Assembly: GCA_039915945.1 (NCBI GenBank)
Contig: JBDSMH010000115.1
Location: 1 to 8,206, forward strand
Length of the DNA stretch: 8,206 nt
Direction: 5' to 3'
From: DATLFA01 sp039915945
GTDB lineage: Bacteria; Actinomycetota; Acidimicrobiia; Acidimicrobiales; WLNW01
The notes below the pieces were generated by a model. The model worked only from the letters and a program-made list of their open reading frames with translations, did no database searches and was not told the DNA's origin. Numbering within the stretch: position 1 is the first letter of the stretch; every line of letters starts with the position of its first letter. The position numbers and the translations under genes are program-made. This document shows positions 1-4,545 of the stretch, piece by piece.

Positions 1-266
1 AACTCCGCCTTATGCGGATGGGAAAGACCAAGCAGCCGACCTATCGCGTGGTCGCGGCCGACTCGCATTCGCCCCGCAACGGGCGCTTCATCGAGATCAT
101 CGGCACCTACGAACCTCGCATCGAGCCCTCGTTGATCAAGATCGACAACGACCGGGCGCTGCATTGGTTGCAGAACGGCGCGCAGCCCACCGAGCGCGTC
201 GAGAAGTTGCTCAAGATTTCCGGCGCATGGGACGTGTTCCAGTCGACGAAGAAGAAGCCGGCGTGA
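1..266 (+). CDS. rpsP: 30S ribosomal protein S16, 5' end cut by window edge
   Basis: S16 is a small-subunit protein that binds 16S rRNA and is needed for 30S assembly. The visible residues match the family closely: an N-terminal LRLMRMGKTKQPTYRVV-type segment, then SHSPRNGRFIEIIGTYEPR, then a W-x-x-x-GAQPTERVEKLL segment near the C-terminus. The ATG at 12 is internal: codons from position 3 read L-R-L in frame before it, matching the usual start of the family (M-x-V-K-L-R-L). The gene therefore begins a few codons left of the window. Its TGA (264-266) overlaps the GTG of the next gene, so it is the first visible cistron of the rpsP-KH-rimM-trmD operon. The short KKKPA tail is ordinary for actinobacterial S16. 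Confidence 0.96.
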   Translation, partial: LRLMRMGKTKQPTYRVVAADSHSPRNGRFIEIIGTYEPRIEPSLIKIDNDRALHWLQNGAQPTERVEKLLKISGAWDVFQSTKKKPA

Positions 267-526
267 GCGAGAACGGGAATTCTGCGCCCACCGCCATCGC
301 CGTGCTCGAGTACCTCGCCAAGTCGCTTGTCGACGATCCCGAGTCCGTCCAGGTCGAATCCGATGACACCAAAGGCGCGCGCATCGAGTTGTCCGTTCGC
401 GTATCGCCGCCCGATGTCGGCCGCTTGATCGGCAAGCGAGGTCGGGTCGCGAACTCGATCCGTACCATCGTTCGTGCCGCAGCAGTACGTGACGGCGTCG
501 AGGTCGACGTCGAGTTCCTCGATTGA
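263..526 (+). CDS. khpA: KH-domain RNA-binding protein (KhpA/YlqC family)
   Basis: This 87-residue protein consists of one KH domain, a single-strand RNA-binding fold. The GxxG loop that contacts RNA is GKRG at residues 57-60 (DVGRLIGKRGR), followed by the helix VANSIRTIVRAAAV and a last strand GVEVDVEFLD. The N-terminal part (AIAVLEYLAKSLVDDPE) is typical of the YlqC/KhpA family, whose Firmicutes members pair with KhpB and affect cell division and small-RNA metabolism. I chose the GTG at 263 because it gives the normal family length. It overlaps the rpsP stop by 3 nt (positions 264-266). A longer frame reaching back to 164 lies wholly inside rpsP and is not credible. Position between rpsP and rimM is the classic place for this gene. 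Confidence 0.93.
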   Translation: MSENGNSAPTAIAVLEYLAKSLVDDPESVQVESDDTKGARIELSVRVSPPDVGRLIGKRGRVANSIRTIVRAAAVRDGVEVDVEFLD

Positions 527-1035
527 GCGATTCGGCCGCGACCCGTCGTCTCGCGGTCGGCCGTATAGATCGCGCCCATGGCTTACGGGGCGAGCTGGTC
601 GTGACGCTCACTACCAACCGCCTCGAACGAGTCGGGGTCGGCGCGCTCCTCTACACCGATGACGAGGTCTTGACCGTCGAGTCTGCGCAACCGCATCTCG
701 GTCGTTTCATCGTGCGTTTCGTCGGCGTCTACGATCGCGCCGATGCCGATCGTCTGCACGGCGCACCGCTCTATGCGGATGCGATCGACGACCCTGGTGA
801 GTGGTGGGTCCACGACCTGATCGGTGCGATGGTGATCGATCAGCACGGCATCGAGCGAGGGCGTGTCACCGAAGTTCAGGCCAACCCCGCGAGCGATCTC
901 TTGGTGCTCGACACGGGAGCGCTCGTGCCACTGCGCTTCGCCGTCGAACTCACGGCCAACGAGCGCGTCACGGTCGACGCGCCCGAGGGTTTGTTCGACG
1001 AGAGCCTGCGTGGCCCCGGCCGCAAAGAAAAGTGA
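523..1035 (+). CDS. rimM: 16S rRNA processing protein RimM
   Basis: RimM is a 30S maturation factor that binds ribosomal protein S19 and helps fold the 16S 3' domain. The 170-residue product has the two expected domains. The N-terminal beta-barrel opens with LAVGRIDRAHGLRGELVV. The C-terminal PRC-barrel runs from about residue 90 with WWVHDLIGAMVIDQHG, then NPASDLLVLDTGALVPLRF, and ends in the usual VDAPEGLFD. The start is TTG at 523, which overlaps the preceding TGA (524-526). No ATG or GTG nearby gives the conserved N-terminus, so a TTG start with translational coupling is the best reading. The stop (1033-1035) overlaps the GTG start of trmD. Confidence 0.95.
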   Translation: MSDSAATRRLAVGRIDRAHGLRGELVVTLTTNRLERVGVGALLYTDDEVLTVESAQPHLGRFIVRFVGVYDRADADRLHGAPLYADAIDDPGEWWVHDLIGAMVIDQHGIERGRVTEVQANPASDLLVLDTGALVPLRFAVELTANERVTVDAPEGLFDESLRGPGRKEK

Positions 1036-1763
1036 CGCGCGTGCGTATCGACGTGCTCACGATCTTTCCCGACATCGTCGAGCACTTCGCGTCACGCAGC
1101 CTGCTGGGCAAGGCCCGCGAGCGGGGCACCATCGATGTCCGCATCCACGACCTGCGTTCCGCCGCCACCGATCCGCATCGTTCGGTCGATGATGCGCCGT
1201 TCGGCGGGGGAGCGGGCATGGTGCTCATGCCCGAGCCGATCTTTCGCGCCGTGGAGACCGTCGATCCACCTCGGCCGCTCTACTACCTCGGCCCCGCCGG
1301 CAAACGGTTCGATCAAGCGATGGCGCGCGACCTGGCCGCCACCGACGGGTTCTCGCTGCTGTGCGGACGGTACGAAGGTGTCGACGAGCGTGTGCTCGAG
1401 CATCTGGTCGACGGTGAGTTGTCGATCGGCGACTACGTGCTCGGTGGCGGCGAGGTCGCGGCGATGGTCGTGCTCGAAGCGGTCGGGCGGCTGGTGCCGG
1501 GGGTGATGGGCAACGCGGAGTCGGCCGAGGACGAGTCGTTCACCGGCGGACTGTTGGAGTATCCGCACTACACGCGGCCGGCCGAGTTTCGTGAGTGGTC
1601 CGTGCCCGAGGTGTTGCGGTCGGGCGACCACGCGCGGGTCGGCCGTTGGCGCCGCGCGCAATCGTTGGCGCGCACCGCGCAGCGTCGGCCTGACTTGCTC
1701 GCGGCGCGCGGCGGTGTGTCCGACGACGAGCGTCGCTTGTTGCGCGAGTTCGACCTGGAGTAG
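1032..1763 (+). CDS. trmD: tRNA (guanine-N1-)-methyltransferase TrmD
   Basis: TrmD methylates G37 next to the anticodon of tRNAs reading CNN-type codons, using S-adenosylmethionine, and so prevents +1 frameshifting. The 243-residue product begins with RIDVLTIFPDIVEHF and carries the SPOUT trefoil-knot SAM site: LLCGRYEGVDERV at residues 109-121 and SIGDYVLGGGE at 131-141. The C-terminal tRNA-binding part has LLEYPHYTRPAEFREW and LRSGDHARVGRWRR. The residue aligned by eye with the catalytic Asp169 of E. coli is Glu168 here (AEDESF instead of TEDSF). I believe Glu occurs at this place in other lineages, so I do not read it as loss of function. The start is GTG at 1032, overlapping the rimM stop; GTG at 1041 is a possible alternative. 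It ends in TAG. Confidence 0.96.
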   Translation: MTRVRIDVLTIFPDIVEHFASRSLLGKARERGTIDVRIHDLRSAATDPHRSVDDAPFGGGAGMVLMPEPIFRAVETVDPPRPLYYLGPAGKRFDQAMARDLAATDGFSLLCGRYEGVDERVLEHLVDGELSIGDYVLGGGEVAAMVVLEAVGRLVPGVMGNAESAEDESFTGGLLEYPHYTRPAEFREWSVPEVLRSGDHARVGRWRRAQSLARTAQRRPDLLAARGGVSDDERRLLREFDLE

Positions 1764-1770
1764 TTGATCG

Positions 1771-3199
1771 ATGGTCGATGCCGAAGTCGAAGTCACCGGC
1801 GACGTCATCGGTGACATCTCACCGCAGATCTTCGGCGGCCTGCTCGAGCACCTCGGTCGTTGCCTGTACGACGGTGTGTGGGATCTCTCGGCACAACAGC
1901 CTCGTCCGGACGTGTTGCACGCGATGAGCGCGTTGGCCCCCCCGTCGTTGCGGTGGCCGGGCGGGTGTTTCTCCGCGTGGTACCGCTGGCGCGATGGTGT
2001 GGGCCCGCGCCACGAACGACCGAAACATGAACGCCAGTTCTGGACCGACAACAGCGCGCACTGGGCGCGCGCCGCGGGGCGCGACGAAGCGGAGTTCACC
2101 ACTGCGCTCGGCCCGCCCGAGACGCACGCATTCGGCACCGACGAGTTCTTGCGCTATTGCACGGCGCTCGATGCCGAACCGCTCTTGGTCGTGAATCTGG
2201 GTGGCGGGGAGCCGAGCGGCGACGGTTCACCCGACGAGGCCGCGAGTTGGGTGCGGTACTGCAATCGCGACCGGCGGGCGCCGCGTCCGGTCCAATGGTG
2301 GGGGATCGGCAACGAGACATGGGGCGGGCACGAACCGGGCCACTGTGCGCCGGCGGAGTACGCAACGCGCCTGCACGAATTCGCGGCAGCCATGCGGGCC
2401 GAGGATCCCACGATCAAGACGATTGCGCCGGGGGTACTCGTCGAGCCGGGCACGGTGTCGGAGTGGAACGACATCGTTTTGCGTGATGCGCGCGCCGCCA
2501 TCGACGCGCTGTCGCTGCACTGGTACTTCCCCGGCCCGCTCGGGCGCGCTCGCACGCACGACGAAGCGGAGTTGCGCCAGATCATGACTGCGGGCGACAC
2601 GTTGGGTCCATTGCTCGACGCGACGATTGCCGGCATCGACCGCGTTGCCGGACGCGAGCGCGCATTGCCGATCGTCATCGGCGAATGGGGCTTCATGGCC
2701 GACGTCGAAGAGCACTTCAGCACCAGCCACTGGTTCTGCGACGGCCCGTTCTTCGCCGGGTGTCTGCACCGTTTCATCGAACGGTCTGACCGCGTCACCA
2801 AGGCGTACTACGCGCAACTGGTCAACGTGCTGGGTCCTATCCAGACCGAGGGCGATCGCCACTTCGTGACGACCGCGTTCTTCGTTTTGCTGTTGTATCG
2901 GCGGCTGCTGCGGCGCCGGGCGGTGCGCACGGTGCTGCACAGCGACGAGATGGCGGTGCCCGCCCTGCCCGACCTCGACCGCCGGCTCGACCGACCGGCG
3001 CAGATCCGCCTTGCCGGGCTACCCGGTAGGGCGTCCGGAGCCCTCGTGGCCACCACCGCCGCCGATCGATTCGCCCGGAACTCGGTCGCTCCGCCCCGAC
3101 GCCGTCGGCTGGCGAGTGTTCGAAGCGCAGGCCGATCACCGGGGCCGATGCACGATCGAACTGGCGCCGGGCTCGGTCGGCGTCGCCTCCTTCGCCTAG
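1771..3199 (+). CDS. GH51-family alpha-L-arabinofuranosidase-like glycosidase, frameshifted near the C-terminus
   Basis: The protein resembles glycoside hydrolase family 51 enzymes, which release terminal arabinofuranose from plant-type polysaccharides. Family marks are IFGGLLEHLGRCLYDGVWD near residue 20 and LRWPGGCFSAWYRWRDGVGP. The acid/base is Glu182 in WGIGNETWG, LSLHWYFPGPLG follows, and the nucleophile is Glu305 in VIGEWGF. There is no signal peptide, so it should be cytoplasmic and act on imported oligosaccharides. The ATG at 1771 follows a GGAG (1757-1760) and lies 7 nt after trmD. The frame stays good up to ADRFARNSVAP. It then turns into Arg-rich nonsense, while the next frame continues naturally with PDAVGWRVFEAQADHRG...TIELAPGSVGVASFA and a TAG at 3197-3199. 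Removing one C from the C4 run at 3094-3097 restores a product of about 475 residues. The C-terminal beta-sandwich also looks short before the shift (around 2960-3010). It may be a real lesion or a sequencing error. Confidence 0.85.
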
Positions 3200-3275
3200 C
3201 GGGAAGCCCAGGGCCCGAGCGGCCCTTCGAGCGGGAAGCCCAGGGCCCGAGCGGCCCTTCGAGCGGGAAGCCCAG
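3199..3275 (+). repeat. 32-bp tandem direct repeat, two full copies plus a 13-nt partial third
   Basis: The unit starts gcgggaagcccagggcccga and is 32 nt long. Copy 1 is 3199-3230, copy 2 is 3231-3262 and is identical by eye, and the third copy (3263-3275) matches only its first 13 nt. The array starts at the last base of the TAG that closes the glycosidase in its restored frame, so it is intergenic. Each unit contains the arm of an inverted repeat whose partner is at 3277-3296. Confidence 0.9.
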
Positions 3276-3296
3276 CCCGCTCGGGCCCTGGGTTTC
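3235..3296 (+). terminator. Long GC-rich hairpin, possible terminator between the glycosidase gene and rplS
   Basis: Positions 3235-3254 pair with 3277-3296 over about 20 bp, broken only by one G-U pair; the core cccagggcccgagcgg is perfectly complementary. The loop is 22 nt. The first repeat copy carries the same arm (3203-3222) and could pair instead. No T-run follows, so this is not a standard intrinsic terminator. In high-GC actinobacteria such U-less hairpins are often placed after genes, so a termination or RNA-stability role is inferred. Confidence 0.5.
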
Positions 3297-3316
3297 GGCT
3301 CGGGCCGGCGTAGCCG

Positions 3317-3322
3317 TACACT
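3317..3322 (+). promoter_or_regulatory. Possible -10 element for rplS (TACACT)
   Basis: TACACT fits the actinobacterial -10 pattern TAnnnT and would start transcription near 3329, leaving a leader of about 47 nt before rplS. No convincing -35 box is visible at the right distance; TTCGGC at 3294-3299 is a poor match. It would give rplS its own transcription after the hairpin at 3235-3296. This is a weak prediction. Confidence 0.3.
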
Positions 3323-3341
3323 GCCCGGTCGGCCGTGCAGC

Positions 3342-3366
3342 CAAGGCGCCGGCCTTGCCGAAGGAG
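3342..3366 (+). promoter_or_regulatory. rplS leader: ribosome binding site with two mutually exclusive hairpins
   Basis: AAGGAG (3361-3366) lies 9 nt before the rplS ATG and is a strong ribosome binding site. Just upstream, CAAGGC (3342-3347) and GCCTTG (3352-3357) form a perfect 6-bp stem with a GCCG loop. The CCTT inside that second arm (3353-3356) can instead pair with the AAGG of the ribosome binding site (3361-3364), again with a GCCG loop. One fold frees the site and the other hides it. The pairings are seen directly; a regulatory switch is inferred. Confidence 0.45.
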
Positions 3367-3375
3367 ATTCGTCCC

Positions 3376-3723
3376 ATGACCCCGACCGATGTCGTCGATC
3401 AACAGAGCCTGCGCGAGGGCATTCCGGTATTCGGCCCGGGCGACACGCTCAAGGTGCACGTACGCGTCGTCGAAGGTACCCGTGAGCGGGTGCAGATCTT
3501 CGAAGGGGTGGTGATCCGTCGCTCGGGTGGCGGCGCGCGCGAGACGTTCACCGTGCGCAAGGTCAGCTTCGGTGTCGGCGTCGAGCGCACCTTCCCCGTG
3601 CACTCGCCGATCATCTCCAAGATCGAGTTCATGATCCGTGGCGATGTGCGCCGAGCCAAGCTCTACTACTTGCGGGATCGTGTCGGTAAGGCAGCCAAGA
3701 TCAAAGAGAAGCGCGACCGCTGA
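3376..3723 (+). CDS. rplS: 50S ribosomal protein L19
   Basis: L19 is a large-subunit protein at the 30S-50S interface. The 115-residue product matches the family along its length: GDTLKVHVRVVEGTRERVQI at residues 22-41, FEGVVIRRSGGGARETFTVR, the signature KVSFGVGVERTFPVHSP at 62-78, then IRGDVRRAKLYYLRDRVGKA and a basic tail. The ATG at 3376 follows AAGGAG by 9 nt. Because of the frameshift in the upstream glycosidase gene, this frame is open back to 1771, and a gene finder could report one 650-residue fusion. The normal L19 length, the strong ribosome binding site and the low-complexity linker show that rplS is a separate gene. Confidence 0.96.
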   Translation: MTPTDVVDQQSLREGIPVFGPGDTLKVHVRVVEGTRERVQIFEGVVIRRSGGGARETFTVRKVSFGVGVERTFPVHSPIISKIEFMIRGDVRRAKLYYLRDRVGKAAKIKEKRDR

Positions 3724-3724
3724 T

Positions 3725-3835
3725 TTGGGCTTCGATCCGACGCGCAAGCACACGCGTACTCGTTTCGATTATTTCTACGTCGCCGCAGGGTTGATTCTTT
3801 GCGCGCTGCTTGTGGTGTGGGCTCTGTTCGGCTGA
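3725..3835 (+). CDS. Small single-pass membrane protein of unknown function
   Basis: This is a 36-residue product. A basic, soluble N-terminus (MGFDPTRKHTRTRFDYFYV) is followed by one hydrophobic helix (AAGLILCALLVVWALFG) that ends at the C-terminus, so the N-terminus should stay in the cytoplasm. The start is TTG at 3725, one base after the rplS stop, with a purine-rich AAGAGAAG at the expected side but rather far upstream (about 3703-3711). The tight spacing suggests co-transcription with rplS. The frame is also open upstream inside rplS, but only the part after 3725 looks like protein. I do not recognise a named family. The place after rplS is where the signal peptidase gene lepB often lies in actinobacteria. 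Confidence 0.5.
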   Translation: MGFDPTRKHTRTRFDYFYVAAGLILCALLVVWALFG

Positions 3836-3844
3836 TCGATCGTC

Positions 3845-4090
3845 ATGGATGATCTCGACGCGCTAGGTCCGTACGAAGTGCGGTTCATCCAGCCGTATCA
3901 AGCAACGAAGCGCTACATCTGCCCGAGCTGCAATCAACACATCGAACCGGGTATCGGCCACTACGTCGTGATACCCACGCGGTCGACCGATCTGCGCCGC
4001 CACTGGCATCGGGGATGTTGGGAGCGGCGCGAACACAAGCGGACGACGCCGCGCGCAACGAAAGGCCGCGTCAAAAAGCCTCCTCGATGA
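3845..4090 (+). CDS. Small Cys/His protein, zinc-ribbon-like, conserved-hypothetical type
   Basis: The 81-residue product has a CPSC knuckle at residues 26-29 and HWHRGC at 53-58. The spacing could bind one zinc ion with C26, C29, H53 or H55, and C58. The N-terminal FIQPYQATKRYICP and the mid segment PGIGHYVVIP resemble small actinobacterial proteins found near yraN and comM, which are usually annotated only as hypothetical or, without clear grounds, as 'ATP/GTP-binding'. The tail is very basic (KRTTPRATKGRVKKPPR), which would suit nucleic-acid binding. The start is ATG at 3845, 9 nt after the previous stop. The last 20 nt overlap the end of yraN, which runs towards it. No walker motifs are present, so I give it no enzymatic role. 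Confidence 0.75.
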   Translation: MDDLDALGPYEVRFIQPYQATKRYICPSCNQHIEPGIGHYVVIPTRSTDLRRHWHRGCWERREHKRTTPRATKGRVKKPPR

Positions 4091-4427
4091 TGTGGAGGCG
4101 ACCGCTCACGATCGACACCACGTCGAAGCGCACCGTGCGACACGACGGCTTGCGCTCCGCGAGGAACTCGACCGCCAGCGTGCGCAACCGGCGCTGCTTG
4201 CGCCAGTCGACGGCCTCGGCCGGCACGCCGTAACGCTCGGTGGCGCGGGTCTTGACCTCGCACACCACGACGCATCCGTCGCGCTCGAGTACGAGATCGA
4301 TCTCACCGGCGCGGCCGTGCCAATTCTGTGCGAGCACTGCGTAGCCCGCCTGTTCGTAGGCACGACGTGCCAATGATTCGCCGTAATCGCCGAGGTGCTT
4401 GCGTTCTTTTGTCATCATCGAGACCAT
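4071..4427 (-). CDS. yraN: YraN/UPF0102 family endonuclease-like protein
   Basis: This is a 118-residue protein of the YraN family, which has a PD-(D/E)xK nuclease-like fold and an uncertain role, probably in DNA processing or recombination. The motif residues are present: E17 in LGDYGESLARRAYEQAGY, D44 in AGEIDLVLERDG, and E57 and K59 in VVVCEVKTR, followed by GVPAEAVDWRKQRRLRTLA. The C-terminus, CRTVRFDVVSI...LHIIEEAF, is also typical. I start it at the ATG whose complement is 4425-4427; ATGs at 4418 and 4415 are equally possible, as none has a clear ribosome binding site. The frame is open further upstream to 4670, but that part is unlike the family and overlaps the permease. In actinobacteria yraN usually sits next to comM and dprA on the same strand. 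Here it points away from comM and is separated from it by the permease gene. Confidence 0.9.
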   Translation of the reverse strand: MVSMMTKERKHLGDYGESLARRAYEQAGYAVLAQNWHGRAGEIDLVLERDGCVVVCEVKTRATERYGVPAEAVDWRKQRRLRTLAVEFLAERKPSCRTVRFDVVSIVSGRLHIIEEAF

Positions 4428-4510
4428 AACGACGGCCACTGACAGCCTCCCTCGCGCTGGCACGACCTCGAGTGGTGGTGGCGCCCCCGGCTGACGCGGC
4501 GCCTGCACCC

Positions 4511-4539
4511 TTGCCAGGTCGCCGCCGTCAGGCTGTACT
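4511..4539 (+). promoter_or_regulatory. Possible promoter of the permease gene, suggesting a leaderless mRNA
   Basis: TTGCCA (4511-4516) and TGTACT (4534-4539) are 17 nt apart and match the sigma-70 type consensus at 5/6 and 4/6 positions. Transcription would begin about 7 nt after the -10 box, which is the GTG at 4546. No ribosome binding site precedes that GTG, so a leaderless transcript, common in actinobacteria, would fit. Apart from this box the 118-nt gap between yraN and the permease shows nothing else to me. Confidence 0.35.
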
Positions 4540-4545
4540 CCACTG

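Noticed and set aside
164..262. Extended start for the KH-domain gene inside rpsP
   Set aside because: It would add 33 residues encoded out of frame within rpsP; the GTG at 263 gives the normal family length and the NTGA overlap seen throughout the operon.
1533..1535. Loss of the catalytic Asp in TrmD (Glu168)
   Set aside because: All other motifs are intact, Glu is a conservative change, and my alignment is by eye; I recall Glu at this place in other TrmD sequences, so it is not treated as an inactivating change.
1092..2138. Long minus-strand ORF (348 codons) opposite trmD and the glycosidase gene
   Set aside because: It is an antisense shadow of two well-supported genes in GC-rich DNA; its composition is Arg/Pro/His-rich without recognisable motifs.
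3199..3296. CRISPR-like array
   Set aside because: The repeats are directly adjacent without spacers, only two copies are complete, and no cas genes are nearby.
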